Shown: in pieces, positions 8,034-18,012 of the stretch
Numbering within the stretch: position 1 is the first letter of the stretch
Layout of the letters: the number at the start of each line of letters is the position of its first letter
DNA from: Ensifer sp. LC11
Lineage (GTDB): Bacteria > Pseudomonadota > Alphaproteobacteria > Rhizobiales > Rhizobiaceae
DNA length: 64,000 nt
Assembly (NCBI RefSeq): GCF_001695835.1
Contig: NZ_MBSO01000045.1
Coordinates: 62,001-126,000, forward strand
Reading direction: 5' to 3'
Made by a program: the position numbers and the translations under genes
Notes under the pieces: generated by a model
The model's database searches: none
What the model was told of the DNA's origin: nothing
What the model saw: only the letters and a program-made list of their open reading frames with translations

Positions 8034-8756
8034 ATGCCGGCCGAGCCACTCTACAAACGCGTTCTACTCAAAGCCTCCGGCGAAGCCCTGATGGGCAGCC
8101 AGGGGTTTGGCATCGATGTGGCGGTTGCAGATCGCATAGCTGCCGACATCGCCGAAGCGCGCGCCATGGGCGTCGAAGTCGGCGTGGTTGTCGGCGGCGG
8201 TAACATCTTCCGCGGCGTAGCGGTGGCTTCCAAGGGCGGCGATCGGGTGACCGGCGACCACATGGGCATGCTGGCGACCGTCATCAACGCCTTGGCGCTG
8301 GCGACGTCGCTGCGCAAGCTCGACATCGATACGGTCGTCCTGTCGGCAATCGCAATGCCGGAAATCTGCGAGAGCTTTTCCCAGCGCGCGACCCTTTATC
8401 ACCTGTCGCTTGGCCGCGTCGTGATCTTCGCTGGTGGCACCGGCAACCCCTTCTTCACGACGGACTCGGCTGCCGCCCTGCGCGCAGCGGAAATGGGCGC
8501 TCAGGCCATCTTCAAGGGTACCCAGGTCGACGGCATCTATTCCGCCGATCCGAAGAAGGATCCCACCGCAACGCGCTTCGACCGGCTGACACACAGCGAG
8601 GTCCTTGAAAAGGGTCTTGCGGTTATGGATGTTGCCGCTGTCGCGCTTGCACGCGAAAATGCCATTCCGATTGTTGTCTTCTCGATTCACGAGAAGGGTG
8701 GCTTCGCGGAAATATTGACCGGCGGCGGTCGCGCGACCATCGTCACAGACAACTGA
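8034..8756 (+). CDS. pyrH: UMP kinase
   Basis: This 240-residue amino-acid-kinase-fold enzyme phosphorylates UMP to UDP, supplying UDP-sugars used for lipid A and peptidoglycan as well as pyrimidine nucleotides. Motifs seen are KRVLLKASGEALMG at the N-terminus, VVVGGGNIFRG, and DHMGMLATVINALAL. Two adjacent ATG codons occur at 8031 and 8034; I prefer 8034 because the AGGAG at 8024-8028 is then at a normal 5-base distance, whereas 8031 would be too close. It forms the usual tsf-pyrH-frr order. Confidence 0.97.
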   Translation: MPAEPLYKRVLLKASGEALMGSQGFGIDVAVADRIAADIAEARAMGVEVGVVVGGGNIFRGVAVASKGGDRVTGDHMGMLATVINALALATSLRKLDIDTVVLSAIAMPEICESFSQRATLYHLSLGRVVIFAGGTGNPFFTTDSAAALRAAEMGAQAIFKGTQVDGIYSADPKKDPTATRFDRLTHSEVLEKGLAVMDVAAVALARENAIPIVVFSIHEKGGFAEILTGGGRATIVTDN

Positions 8757-8810
8757 AAAGCTGCAAAGCGGCCCCTGCGGCCGGCGAATGTTAGAACGGG
8801 AGTTTTGACC

Positions 8811-9371
8811 ATGAGTGAAGGTGTTGACCTGAAGGAACTGAAGCGTCGCATGGATGGCGCCATTTCCGCATTCAAGAGTGATATCGCGTCGCTTCGTACC
8901 GGCCGCGCGTCGGCGAACGTTCTGGATCCGGTGACTGTCGAAGCCTATGGCTCGCGGGTGCCGCTTAACCAGGTCGCCAATATCACCGTTCCCGAGCCGC
9001 GCATGTTGTCTGTTTCGGTCTGGGACAAGCAGATGGTTGGCGCCGTCGACCGCGGCATTCGCGAATCGAACCTCGGCCTCAATCCGATCATCGATGGCCA
9101 GAACCTGCGCATTCCGCTACCGGAGCTCAACGAGGAGCGCCGCAAGTCGCTGGTCAAAGTGGCACACGACTATGCGGAGAAGGCCAAGGTGGCGGTGCGT
9201 CACGTTCGTCGTGACGGCATGGACGACCTGAAAAAAGCCGAAAAGGATGGCGACATCGGTCAGGATATCAGCCGTTCTCAATCCGAGCGCGTGCAAAAGA
9301 TGACAGACGAAACGATTTCCGAGATCGACCGCTTGCTCGTCGAGAAGGAAAAGGAAATCATGCAGGTCTGA
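8811..9371 (+). CDS. frr: Ribosome recycling factor
   Basis: This 186-residue protein is RRF, which with EF-G splits the ribosome after termination. Family features are the helical bundle segment [21 protein letters not shown], then [16 protein letters not shown] and the C-terminal [12 protein letters not shown] with long heptad-like helices. The ATG at 8811 is preceded by GGGAG; an in-frame TTG two codons upstream is less likely. It lies 54 bp after pyrH and 37 bp before uppS. In E. coli dxr follows frr; here it does not. Confidence 0.97.
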   Translation: MSEGVDLKELKRRMDGAISAFKSDIASLRTGRASANVLDPVTVEAYGSRVPLNQVANITVPEPRMLSVSVWDKQMVGAVDRGIRESNLGLNPIIDGQNLRIPLPELNEERRKSLVKVAHDYAEKAKVAVRHVRRDGMDDLKKAEKDGDIGQDISRSQSERVQKMTDETISEIDRLLVEKEKEIMQV

Positions 9372-9408
9372 TCTGCTCGTGATCTGAGTCTCCTTTCGCG
9401 GACACCTT

Positions 9409-10152
9409 ATGCAAAACCTCACCTCCATGACCGTTCCGGAACATGTTGCCATCATCATGGATGGCAACGGGCGTTGGGCGAACGCGCGTGGATTGCCGCG
9501 CACGATGGGGCATCGCAAGGGGGTTGAGACCGTTCGCGACGCCGTCAAGACGGCGACCGAACTGGGTATTCGCTATCTCACCCTCTTTGCCTTTTCTTCC
9601 GAAAACTGGAGCAGGCCAGCGGCCGAGGTGAGCGACCTCATGGGGCTGCTGAAAACCTTTATCCGGCGGGATCTCGCTGATCTGCACCGCGAGAATGTTC
9701 GCATCCGCGTTATCGGCGACCGCTCGAACCTCAGAGGCGATATTCTGCCGCTGCTGGTGGAAGCGGAAGAAACGACCAGCGGAAATACCGGCATCACTCT
9801 GGTGATCGCCTTCAACTACGGTGCGCGGGATGAGTTGACGCGAGCCATGCGGCGGCTGGCGACGGAGGTCGCCGAAGGACGGTTGCGGCCGGAAGACATC
9901 ACCCCTGAACGCATCGCGGCGACACTGGACACTTCAGGCATTCCGGATCCGGACCTGATTATCCGCACCAGCGGCGAAGAGCGTCTCTCCAATTTTCTTT
10001 TGTGGCAGGGCGCCTATTCAGAGCTGATTTTCGTCCCCGAACTGTGGCCGGATTTCACGCGCGAGACGTTTCTGGCTGCTCTCCAGAAATACGCCTGCCG
10101 GGAGCGCCGCTTTGGCGGTGTGAGCGAGCCCACGCTGGCGGTTGGTTCCTGA
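9409..10152 (+). CDS. uppS: Isoprenyl transferase (undecaprenyl diphosphate synthase)
   Basis: This 247-residue cis-prenyltransferase makes the C55 lipid carrier used for peptidoglycan and polysaccharide export. The motif [14 protein letters not shown] near residue 15 holds the catalytic Asp; [11 protein letters not shown] and the C-terminal [16 protein letters not shown] are also diagnostic. No clear ribosome site precedes the ATG at 9409, and an in-frame ATG at 9427 (MTVPEH) could also be used. Its TGA overlaps the cdsA ATG by one base (TGATG at 10150-10154), so cdsA translation is probably coupled. Confidence 0.96.
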   Translation: MQNLTSMTVPEHVAIIMDGNGRWANARGLPRTMGHRKGVETVRDAVKTATELGIRYLTLFAFSSENWSRPAAEVSDLMGLLKTFIRRDLADLHRENVRIRVIGDRSNLRGDILPLLVEAEETTSGNTGITLVIAFNYGARDELTRAMRRLATEVAEGRLRPEDITPERIAATLDTSGIPDPDLIIRTSGEERLSNFLLWQGAYSELIFVPELWPDFTRETFLAALQKYACRERRFGGVSEPTLAVGS

Positions 10153-10985
10153 TGCAAACAGAACTTAAGCTTCGTATCGCTTCGGGAGTGGTGCTCGCGG
10201 CGGTCGCTCTGATAGCGACCTGGGTCGGCGGTTTCGCGTTTCAGCTTCTATCGGCCCTCATCGCGCTGCTCGTCTATTATGAGTGGTCGACCATTACGGG
10301 TCTCGCGGAGCGGGATTTTCAGGGTAACGCCTTTGGGTGGCTGTCCCTTGCCACGATCGCCGGCCTTATCGTGACCGGCTACATCGGATACAGTCTGCCG
10401 GTTCTGGCTTTCTTCGTCGTCGCGGCAATGCTGTGGGTATTTGTGCAGAAGACGAGCTGGTGGTTGCCGGGCGGTGTCGTCTACGCCGGACTGACCGGCA
10501 TCTCGCTAGCGGCGCTTCGCGGCGCCGACGACCTTGGCCTGATGGCGACGCTGTTCGTCTTCGCCGTCGTCTGGGCGACCGATATCTTCGCCTACTTCAC
10601 CGGCCGTGCGATTGGTGGTCCCAAGCTTGCGCCGCGCATATCGCCCGGTAAGACATGGTCGGGCGCCATTGGCGGCACAATTTGCGGCATCGTCGCTGGT
10701 GTTGCCGTTTTTATGGCTTATTTTTCGCAGCAAGATCTCCGTATCCCGATCATAGCCCTGGTGCTTTCCGTCGCCAGCCAGATCGGAGACTTGTTCGAGT
10801 CCTTCATCAAGCGCCGCTTCGGGGTGAAGGATTCCAGCCGTCTCATTCCGGGGCACGGCGGCGTCATGGATCGGGTCGACGGGTTGATTTTCGCATGTGT
10901 CGCGGCGTTGATTCTGGTCATGGTCCAGTATTTCGTCAGCGACGGGCGCCAGATCGCCTTCGGATCAGTCCTGTACGGCCCTTGA
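10152..10985 (+). CDS. cdsA: Phosphatidate cytidylyltransferase
   Basis: This 277-residue integral membrane enzyme makes CDP-diacylglycerol, the branch point for phospholipids, from CTP and phosphatidate. The family signature is clear near the C-terminus: SFIKRRFGVKDSSRLIPG then HGGVMDRVDG. Several hydrophobic helices cover the N-terminal two thirds. The ATG overlaps the uppS stop, which fixes the start. CDP-diacylglycerol also feeds the cardiolipin synthase encoded further along at 35826. Confidence 0.96.
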   Translation: MQTELKLRIASGVVLAAVALIATWVGGFAFQLLSALIALLVYYEWSTITGLAERDFQGNAFGWLSLATIAGLIVTGYIGYSLPVLAFFVVAAMLWVFVQKTSWWLPGGVVYAGLTGISLAALRGADDLGLMATLFVFAVVWATDIFAYFTGRAIGGPKLAPRISPGKTWSGAIGGTICGIVAGVAVFMAYFSQQDLRIPIIALVLSVASQIGDLFESFIKRRFGVKDSSRLIPGHGGVMDRVDGLIFACVAALILVMVQYFVSDGRQIAFGSVLYGP

Positions 10986-11015
10986 CCCCTGGCCGCAGGT
11001 GCTTAAGGAACGTTC

Positions 11016-12149
11016 ATGACATACCTCTTCGATGCCCTTCAGATTCTGACTGGCTACGTCCTCCCCTTCCTGCTGGTGCTGACGCTGCTGGTGTTCGTGC
11101 ATGAGATGGGGCACTACCTCGTTGGCCGCTGGTCTGGCATCCGTATTCTTGCGTTCTCGATTGGATTCGGGCCAGAACTCGTCGGATGGACCGACAGACA
11201 TGGAACCCGGTGGAAGCTGTCGGCGATTCCCCTTGGTGGTTACGTCAAGTTCTTCGGCGACGAGGATGCGGCGAGCGTGCCGAATTACGAGCGGCTGGAA
11301 GCGCTTGCGCCGGAAGAGCGCAGCCGGACCTTCCTTGGCGCCAAACTGTGGAAGCGGGCCGCGACCGTTGCCGCAGGACCGATTGCGAATTTCATCCTCG
11401 CCATTGCCATCTTCGCCGTTCTGTTTTCTGTCTACGGGCGTCAGGTCGCCGACCCGGTGGTCGCCCGCGTGAACGAAAATAGCGCCGCAGCGCAGGCCGG
11501 CGTCCTTCCCGGGGACCGCCTGATCTCGATCGACGGCACGCCTGTCGTCACCTTCGATGACGTTCGCCGCTATGTGAGCGTGCGCCCCGAACTGAAAATC
11601 ACGATCCGAATCGAACGCGACGGCGCGATGCTCGATCTGCCGATGGTGCCCCAGCGAACAGAGCTAACGGATCAGTTCGGCAACAAGATGGAAATCGGCG
11701 TCATCGGTATCCTGACCGACCAGGAGGCCGGGAACTTCCGCACGGTCACCTATGGTCCGATCGAGGCCGTGGGGCAGGGCGTCTTGCAAAGCTGGCACGT
11801 CGTCACGGGCACTTTTGACTATCTCGCCAATGTGATCACCGGACGGATGAAGGCGGACCAGATCGGAGGGCCGATCCGCGTCGCCAAGGTTTCAGGGCAG
11901 ATGGCAACGCTCGGAATTCCGTTTGTGCTGAATATCGCTGCGATCCTGTCAGTTTCCATAGGATTGCTTAACCTCATGCCCGTTCCGGTGCTTGATGGCG
12001 GCCACTTGATGTTCTATGCGGTTGAGGCCTTGCGCGGAAGGCCGGTGGGCCCGGCCGCGCAGGATGTCGCCTACCGAATCGGCTTTGCCATGGTGCTGAT
12101 GCTCATGGTTTTTGCCACCTGGAACGACATTTCGATGTTCTTCGGCTAG
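11016..12149 (+). CDS. rseP: RIP-type site-2 zinc metalloprotease RseP
   Basis: This 377-residue membrane protease carries HEMGH at residues 29-33 (zinc ligands and catalytic Glu) in the first transmembrane helix and the third ligand in NLMPVPVLDGGHL (Asp near residue 327). A single PDZ domain lies at about 130-210 (AQAGVLPGDRLISIDG). Family members cut transmembrane anti-sigma factors and signal peptide remnants; the Caulobacter relative is MmpA. E. coli RseP has two PDZ domains, so this shorter form is typical of alphaproteobacteria. It sits between cdsA and bamA, the common order. Confidence 0.95.
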   Translation: MTYLFDALQILTGYVLPFLLVLTLLVFVHEMGHYLVGRWSGIRILAFSIGFGPELVGWTDRHGTRWKLSAIPLGGYVKFFGDEDAASVPNYERLEALAPEERSRTFLGAKLWKRAATVAAGPIANFILAIAIFAVLFSVYGRQVADPVVARVNENSAAAQAGVLPGDRLISIDGTPVVTFDDVRRYVSVRPELKITIRIERDGAMLDLPMVPQRTELTDQFGNKMEIGVIGILTDQEAGNFRTVTYGPIEAVGQGVLQSWHVVTGTFDYLANVITGRMKADQIGGPIRVAKVSGQMATLGIPFVLNIAAILSVSIGLLNLMPVPVLDGGHLMFYAVEALRGRPVGPAAQDVAYRIGFAMVLMLMVFATWNDISMFFG

Positions 12150-12399
12150 CGTTCGGCCGAGGAAACGGCGAGGGGGAATTCGACGGATACTGTGAACGAT
12201 TGGTTTTCAACGGCCTGCGCGGCAAGGTTTTGTTTACGATAAATCGAGGCTGTAGTGGCCGTTAAGCCACGGTTCGAATTGAAGTAAACAGAAATTAACG
12301 AGCTGGCTTGCTTGTATGGGAAAAGCGGTTAAAACGGCAACCGTGACCGGAGTCGGCACGAAACTGCCGCGCGACGTTTGGAAAAGGTAAGATTTGAAC

Positions 12400-14736
12400 A
12401 TGAAAGCTGGTTCAAGGTTTTTGAACGCGGTGTCGGCGGCTGCGCTGTCAACAAGCATTGTTGTTTCCGGCGCTGGTGTTGGGTTGCTCGCAGGCGCGTC
12501 CGTTGCAGAAGCTGCGGTCATCAATCGTGTCGAAGTGCGCGGCGCTACACGCGTCAGCGCTGAGACGGTTCGTGCGAACATCACCATCGCTCCCGGCAAG
12601 TCCTTCAGCAGTGCGGACATCGACGCTTCGGTGAAGCGCCTGTATGCCACCGGCTACTTCTCCGACGTCAGCATCAACGTTTCCGGTGGTACGCTGGTCG
12701 TCAGCGTGAGCGAGAATCAGCTGGTCAATCAGGTCGTCTTCAACGGCAACCGCAAGATCAAGGACGACAAGCTGCAGGGCGCGGTGCGCACGCAGCCGCT
12801 TGGTCCTTACAGCGAAGCGACGGTCGAAACGGACATTCAGTCGATCAAGGATGCCTATGCCGCCATCGGTCGTGGCGATGTCACGGTGACGACGCAGGTC
12901 GTTCCGGTCGCCGAAGGTCGCGTCAACCTTGCTTTCGTGATCAACGAAGGCGAGCGCACCAAGATTTCCCAGATCAATTTCGTCGGCAACGAAGCCTATA
13001 GCGACGGCCGTCTGCAGTCCATCATTGCGACGAAGGAATCGGGCATCTTCTCCTTCATTACGCGCAAGGACGTCTACAATCCCGACAAGCTGCGCGGCGA
13101 CGAAGAGCTGCTGCGTCAGTTCTACTACAACCGCGGCTATGCCGACTTCCAGGTTGTTTCGTCGGAAGCAAGCCTCAATGAGGCGACCAACGAATACACG
13201 GTGACGATCACCGTTGAAGAAGGTCCGCGCTACGACTTTGGTGCCGTTAACGTCGAATCGACTGTTGAAGGTGTCAATGCTGAAGAACTCAAGGGCGTTA
13301 TCCAGAGCCGCCAGGGCTCGGTCTATAAGGCCAAGGACGTTCAGGACACGATGAGCGAGATTTCGAAGCGCGTCGCTTCGGCCGGTTACCCGTTTGCTCG
13401 CGTGACACCGCGCGGCAGCCGCGATCTCGCCAATCACACGATTGCTGTCGACTACCTCGTCGATCAGGGCGAGCGCGCCTACGTCGAGCGCATTGAAATC
13501 CGCGGCAACACCCGCACGCGCGATTACGTCATCCGTCGCGAGTTCGATATGGGTGAAGGCGATGCCTTCAACCAGGAAATGGTTGCGCGCGCCAAGCGTC
13601 GTCTCGAGGCCCTCGGCTATTTCGCGAGCGTCAACATCTCGACCGCACCGGGCAGTGCTGCTGACCGCGTCGTCGTGATTGTTGATGTGCAGGACCAGTC
13701 GACCGGGTCGTTCGGTATCGGTGCTGGCTACTCTGCCGGCAGCGGCGGCGGTTTCCTCGTCGAAGCATCGATCGAAGAAAAGAACTTCCTCGGTCGCGGC
13801 CAGTACATTCGTGTCGCCGCCGGTCGCGGTGATGAAAGCCGTACCTATAATGTGTCGTTCACCGAGCCGTATTTCCTTGGCTATCGTCTGGCCGCCGGCT
13901 TTGACGTCTTCAAGAACGAAAACGACTTCGACGACGACAACTATAGCTATGAAGATCAGGGCTTCAGCCTGCGCGTGACGGCGCCGATCACCGAAAATCT
14001 GTCGACGACGCTGCGCTACAACTTCACGCAGTTCGATTATAAGAGCGGCAATGTGGCGGCGCTGTCGTCGCCCTACCAGCGCGCAGTTTTGGGAGGCGAT
14101 TGGCTCCGTTCGTCGGTATCGCAGTCGATCACCTATAACACGCTTGACGATGCGCAGCTGCCGCACGAAGGTATTCTGGCGACCTTTACGCACGAGTTTG
14201 CAGGCCTTGGCGGCGACTCTGACTTCTACAAGATGACCGGTAAGGCCAAGTGGTACTACACCGTCAACGATGAAGCAGATATCATCGCTTCGCTTAGCGG
14301 TAGCGCCGGCCATATCTTCGAAACCGGCAGCGATCTGCAGGTCTTTGACCAGTTCCAGCTCGGCACCAACGATATTCGTGGCTTCGAACGCAACGGTATC
14401 GGTCCGCGCGACCAGGCGTCGGGCGATGCGCTTGGCGGCACGACCTACTTCACGGCTTCGGCCGAAGCGACGTTCCCGCTTCCGGGCATTCCGCGTGACA
14501 GCGGCTTCCGTGGTGCGGTCTTTGCCGATGCCGGCACGCTGTACAGCAACAAGGTCACGATGGCTCCGGGTGAAACCGTACAGGGCAACGACGCTTCGCT
14601 GCGTGCCTCGGTTGGTATCGGTCTGATCTGGGCTTCGCCGTTCGGTCCGCTGCGTGTCGACTATGCGTGGCCGGTTGCCAAGGAAGATTTCGACCGGGTT
14701 CAGAACCTGAAGTTCGGTATTTCCTCGTCGTTCTGA
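12400..14736 (+). CDS. bamA: Outer membrane protein assembly factor BamA
   Basis: This 778-residue Omp85 protein inserts beta-barrels into the outer membrane. A signal peptide covers about 1-38 (ending VAEAA), followed by five POTRA domains (roughly 40-440, starting [12 protein letters not shown]) and a 16-strand barrel ending in FGISSSF with a terminal Phe. The conserved loop-6 motif appears as [15 protein letters not shown] list the ATG at 12400, but a TTG two codons earlier (12394) has a better-spaced GG-rich ribosome site and may be used. The usual E. coli neighbour skp is absent between bamA and lpxD. Confidence 0.96.
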   Translation: MKAGSRFLNAVSAAALSTSIVVSGAGVGLLAGASVAEAAVINRVEVRGATRVSAETVRANITIAPGKSFSSADIDASVKRLYATGYFSDVSINVSGGTLVVSVSENQLVNQVVFNGNRKIKDDKLQGAVRTQPLGPYSEATVETDIQSIKDAYAAIGRGDVTVTTQVVPVAEGRVNLAFVINEGERTKISQINFVGNEAYSDGRLQSIIATKESGIFSFITRKDVYNPDKLRGDEELLRQFYYNRGYADFQVVSSEASLNEATNEYTVTITVEEGPRYDFGAVNVESTVEGVNAEELKGVIQSRQGSVYKAKDVQDTMSEISKRVASAGYPFARVTPRGSRDLANHTIAVDYLVDQGERAYVERIEIRGNTRTRDYVIRREFDMGEGDAFNQEMVARAKRRLEALGYFASVNISTAPGSAADRVVVIVDVQDQSTGSFGIGAGYSAGSGGGFLVEASIEEKNFLGRGQYIRVAAGRGDESRTYNVSFTEPYFLGYRLAAGFDVFKNENDFDDDNYSYEDQGFSLRVTAPITENLSTTLRYNFTQFDYKSGNVAALSSPYQRAVLGGDWLRSSVSQSITYNTLDDAQLPHEGILATFTHEFAGLGGDSDFYKMTGKAKWYYTVNDEADIIASLSGSAGHIFETGSDLQVFDQFQLGTNDIRGFERNGIGPRDQASGDALGGTTYFTASAEATFPLPGIPRDSGFRGAVFADAGTLYSNKVTMAPGETVQGNDASLRASVGIGLIWASPFGPLRVDYAWPVAKEDFDRVQNLKFGISSSF

Positions 14737-14782
14737 TAAAAAGCAGTCCAGAACTGCCAGAAAAGATCGTTCTGGAGTGTCC

Positions 14783-15850
14783 ATGGAACAGAACTGGTTT
14801 TTTCCGCCCCATGATGGGATTCGCCTGGGTGACCTGGCGGATCGCATTGGGGCGGAATTGGTGGATGCCGCGGTCGCAGACCGCGCCGTCCTTTCGGTAG
14901 CACCGGTCTACCGGGCAAAGCCCGGTGACGTCTGCTATATGTTGTCTCGCAAGAGCCGTGCTGAACTCGAAACGTGTCAGGCGTCGGCGATCATTTGCGA
15001 CAAGACGATATCTCCTCTTGTGCCTTCTCACATCCCCGTGCTTTTGACAGCGCGTCCGCATACGGCCTTTGCTCTTGCTGGAACGTTGCTGCACGAGATT
15101 GCGATGCGTCCCGCGCGCAATACGAGCCTCAAGGGCATCGCGCCGGGCGCGTTCGTGGATCCGACCGCACGGCTTGAGGACGATGTTGAGGTCGAGCCGA
15201 CGGCTGTTGTCGGCGCCGGAGCGGAAATCGGCCGCGGTACACGTATCGCAGCCGGCGCTGTCATCGGGCCAGGCGTACGCATCGGTCGTGACTGCACGAT
15301 CGCAGCCGGTGCGAGCATCCTTTGTGCTCTGGTCGGCAACAGCGTGATCATTCATCCCGGCGCCCGTATCGGGCAGGACGGCTTTGGCTATGCGCCGGGC
15401 CCGAAAGGCGGAATGATCAAGATCGTTCAGGTCGGACGCGTGATCATTCAGGATCACGTGGAGATCGGTGCCAATACGACCATCGATCGCGGCACGATGG
15501 ACGACACGGTGATCGGCGAGGGTACCAAGATCGACAATCTCGTCCAGATCGGTCACAACGTACGCATTGGCCGCTATTGCGGCATCGTCAGCCAGGTCGG
15601 CATTGCCGGCAGCACCAAGATCGGTGACGGCGTGATGATTGGCGGCGGCAGCGGCGTGAATGGTCACATTACGATCGGCGATGGCGTGCAGATCGCAGCC
15701 ATGAGCGGCGTAGCGGCCGATGTTCCCGCCGGCGAGCGGTATGGTGGTATTCCAGCGCGCCCGATGCGCGATTTCCTGCGCGACGTTGCGGAAATGGCCA
15801 TGCGGGCAGGCGACAGACAGAAAAAGAAGAAGGGCGGCACGAATGAGTGA
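14783..15850 (+). CDS. lpxD: UDP-3-O-(3-hydroxyacyl)glucosamine N-acyltransferase
   Basis: This 355-residue left-handed beta-helix acyltransferase adds the N-linked hydroxyacyl chain in lipid A synthesis. Hexapeptide repeats run from about residue 110 to 320, and the catalytic His lies in [12 protein letters not shown]. The N-terminal uridine-binding domain contains [17 protein letters not shown] five bases before the ATG at 14783 supports this start over the in-frame GTG at 14777. The last 8 bp overlap fabZ. Confidence 0.96.
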   Translation: MEQNWFFPPHDGIRLGDLADRIGAELVDAAVADRAVLSVAPVYRAKPGDVCYMLSRKSRAELETCQASAIICDKTISPLVPSHIPVLLTARPHTAFALAGTLLHEIAMRPARNTSLKGIAPGAFVDPTARLEDDVEVEPTAVVGAGAEIGRGTRIAAGAVIGPGVRIGRDCTIAAGASILCALVGNSVIIHPGARIGQDGFGYAPGPKGGMIKIVQVGRVIIQDHVEIGANTTIDRGTMDDTVIGEGTKIDNLVQIGHNVRIGRYCGIVSQVGIAGSTKIGDGVMIGGGSGVNGHITIGDGVQIAAMSGVAADVPAGERYGGIPARPMRDFLRDVAEMAMRAGDRQKKKKGGTNE

Positions 15851-16307
15851 AGCAGCAACGGTTCTCGGTACGGCAGATATTCAGGAAATCCTGAAGCTGC
15901 TTCCGCATCGTTATCCATTTCTGCTCGTTGATCGCATCATCGAGATCGACGGCGACAATTCGGCGATCGGCATCAAAAACGTCTCGGCGAACGAACCGCA
16001 TTTCACCGGTCACTTTCCCGAACAGCCGATCATGCCTGGCGTTCTGCTTGTCGAGGGCATGGCGCAGACGGCCGGCGCGATCTGTGCCCGCAAGGTCGGG
16101 ACCGGGACGAACCTGGTCTATTTCATGACCATCGACAATGCGCGTTTTCGCAAGCCGGTCGTTCCGGGCGATCGCGTCGAATTCCATGTCGTGAAGCAGA
16201 AGCAGCGCGGCAATATCTGGAAATTTCACTGTGACGCAAAAGTTGACGGGCAACTTGTCGCAGAAGCTGATATCGGCGCGATGATCGTCAGCAAGGAAGA
16301 CGCCTGA
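15843..16307 (+). CDS. fabZ: 3-hydroxyacyl-[acyl-carrier-protein] dehydratase FabZ
   Basis: This 154-residue hot-dog fold dehydratase acts in fatty acid elongation. The motifs [32 protein letters not shown] (catalytic His and Glu) and [11 protein letters not shown] are all present. It begins inside lpxD (8-bp overlap) and is followed by lpxA after 2 bp, so it is translated within the lpx operon. This position links hydroxyacyl-ACP supply to the two acyltransferases that use the same precursors. Confidence 0.97.
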   Translation: MSEAATVLGTADIQEILKLLPHRYPFLLVDRIIEIDGDNSAIGIKNVSANEPHFTGHFPEQPIMPGVLLVEGMAQTAGAICARKVGTGTNLVYFMTIDNARFRKPVVPGDRVEFHVVKQKQRGNIWKFHCDAKVDGQLVAEADIGAMIVSKEDA

Positions 16308-16309
16308 AC

Positions 16310-17119
16310 ATGATTGCAGCATCAGCGAAGATCCACCCGTCCTCGATTGTCGAGAGCGGGGCTGTGATCGGCGAGAACGTCAAGATCGGCCCGTTCTGCT
16401 ACATCGGGCCGAAGGTCGTTCTGGGTGACGATATCGAGCTCCTGAGCCATGTCGTGGTGACCGGCCGCACGAGCGTCGGCAAGGGAACGAAGATTTTTCC
16501 GAATGCGGTAATCGGCGGCGATTCGCAAAGCGTGCATCACAGCGCTGTCGATACCGAGCTGCTCATCGGTACCAATTGCACGATCCGCGAAGGCGTGACG
16601 ATGAACACGGGGACCGTCGAACACGGTGGTCAGACTGTCGTCGGCGACAACAACCTCTTTCTCGCCAATTCGCACGTGGCACATGATTGCCGGCTCGGCA
16701 ACAACATCATCCTGTCGAACAATGTGATGCTGGCGGGCCATGTAACGGTCGAAGACCGCGTCATTCTCGGCGGCGGCTGTGCCGTTCATCAGTTTACACG
16801 TGTGGGCCGCCAGGCCTTTGTCGGCGGCCTGTCCGCGGTCAGCTATGACGTCATTCCCTACGGCATGCTCAACGGCAATCCTGGGCTTCTGAGCGGCCTG
16901 AACGTCGTCGGCATGACGCGGGCCGGCATTGATCGCGCCACCATCCATGTGGTTCGCCGCGCCTACAAGCAGATTTTCGAAGGTCCTGAATCGATCCGGG
17001 CCAATGCTGCGGCCATCCGTGAAGACTACGCGGATTGCGCACCGGTCGTGGAAATTCTCGACTTCATTACTGCCGAGAGCGACCGGGCACTGTCGTCGCC
17101 ATCGCGTGGCAAGGCCTGA
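16310..17119 (+). CDS. lpxA: Acyl-ACP:UDP-N-acetylglucosamine O-acyltransferase
   Basis: This 269-residue trimeric beta-helix enzyme performs the first committed step of lipid A synthesis. The hexapeptide repeat region fills residues 1-190, with the catalytic His in [14 protein letters not shown]. The downstream helical domain ([19 protein letters not shown]) is typical. It starts 2 bp after fabZ and ends 5 bp before the chosen lpxI start. Confidence 0.97.
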   Translation: MIAASAKIHPSSIVESGAVIGENVKIGPFCYIGPKVVLGDDIELLSHVVVTGRTSVGKGTKIFPNAVIGGDSQSVHHSAVDTELLIGTNCTIREGVTMNTGTVEHGGQTVVGDNNLFLANSHVAHDCRLGNNIILSNNVMLAGHVTVEDRVILGGGCAVHQFTRVGRQAFVGGLSAVSYDVIPYGMLNGNPGLLSGLNVVGMTRAGIDRATIHVVRRAYKQIFEGPESIRANAAAIREDYADCAPVVEILDFITAESDRALSSPSRGKA

Positions 17120-17124
17120 GCGTG

Positions 17125-18012
17125 ATGTCTTCTGCTGCGAGCCGCGCGGCGACCGGCGGCCGGCTCGCAATCATCGCTGGCGGTGGTGCGCTTCCCCATC
17201 ACGTTGCCGAAGCCGTCAGAGCGCGGGGCGAAAACCCCTTCATCATTGCTCTGTCGCGCGAAGCTGAGGAAGCCGACTGGGTTGACTTCGATCACTCGGT
17301 GCTGGCGATCGGCGATTTCGCCAACATCAGCCGGACGTTCCAGGACGAGGGGATCGACCGTGTCGTCCTGTCCGGCTGGGTCCGCCGCCGGCCCGAATGG
17401 CGCGACATCCGCCCGACGCTCAGGACACTTGCAAAAATACCCTCTGTGCTGAAGACGCTGGTGTCCGGCGGCGACGATGCGGTTCTGCGCATGGCCATGC
17501 AGCTGATCGAAGCGAGCGGCGCACATGTGATCGGTGTCCACGAGGTGGTTCCCAATCTTTTGGCAGAGCTAGGGCCGATCGGCGCGGTGACGCCCGATGG
17601 TGACGACCGTCGTGACATTGAGGTCGGCATTGCCGCTGCCAACGCGCTCGGCACGCTGGATGTGGGGCAGGGCGCCGTGGCGGTTGGAGGGCGTGTTGTC
17701 GCCCTGGAGGGCGCCGAGGGAACGGACGCGATGCTGGAACGGGTCGCCGCTCTGAAGGCGGAGGGACGCGTTTCTTCCCGCCGGCGCGGTGTTCTCGTCA
17801 AACTTTGCAAACCCGGACAGGATCTGCGCGCCGACCTACCGTCGATTGGGCCGTCCACCGTTGCGCTTGCCGAAAAGGCCGGGCTCGCCGGCATTGCCAT
17901 CGAGGCGGGTCGCGCTCTGGTGCTGGAGCGCGCTGAAGCAATCGAGATCGCCAACCGCGCAGGGTTGTTTGTCGCCGGGGTGGAGCGCTCGTCCAAGGGA
18001 ACGGGACAATGA
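17125..18012 (+). CDS. lpxI: UDP-2,3-diacylglucosamine pyrophosphatase LpxI (DUF1009)
   Basis: This 295-residue protein is LpxI, which replaces the unrelated LpxH in alphaproteobacteria and converts UDP-2,3-diacylglucosamine to lipid X. Supporting segments are LAIIAGGGALPHHVAEA at the start, the central VLSGWVRRRPEW, and the C-terminal LVKLCKPGQDLRADLPSIG-like block with GLAGIAIEAGRALVLE. The start is the ATG at 17125; an adjacent GTG lies one codon upstream. Its TGA overlaps the lpxB ATG (ATGA at 18009-18012), so the two consecutive pathway steps are translationally coupled. Confidence 0.95.
   Translation: MSSAASRAATGGRLAIIAGGGALPHHVAEAVRARGENPFIIALSREAEEADWVDFDHSVLAIGDFANISRTFQDEGIDRVVLSGWVRRRPEWRDIRPTLRTLAKIPSVLKTLVSGGDDAVLRMAMQLIEASGAHVIGVHEVVPNLLAELGPIGAVTPDGDDRRDIEVGIAAANALGTLDVGQGAVAVGGRVVALEGAEGTDAMLERVAALKAEGRVSSRRRGVLVKLCKPGQDLRADLPSIGPSTVALAEKAGLAGIAIEAGRALVLERAEAIEIANRAGLFVAGVERSSKGTGQ

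Noticed and set aside
12267-12280. GGTTCGAATT resembling a tRNA T-loop upstream of bamA
   Set aside because: The flanking bases do not form a T-stem and no acceptor or anticodon arm is present.
12448-14847. 799-residue open frame antisense to bamA
   Set aside because: It mirrors bamA codon by codon, has no ribosome site or recognisable domain, and arises from GC-rich codon bias. The sense protein is unmistakable.
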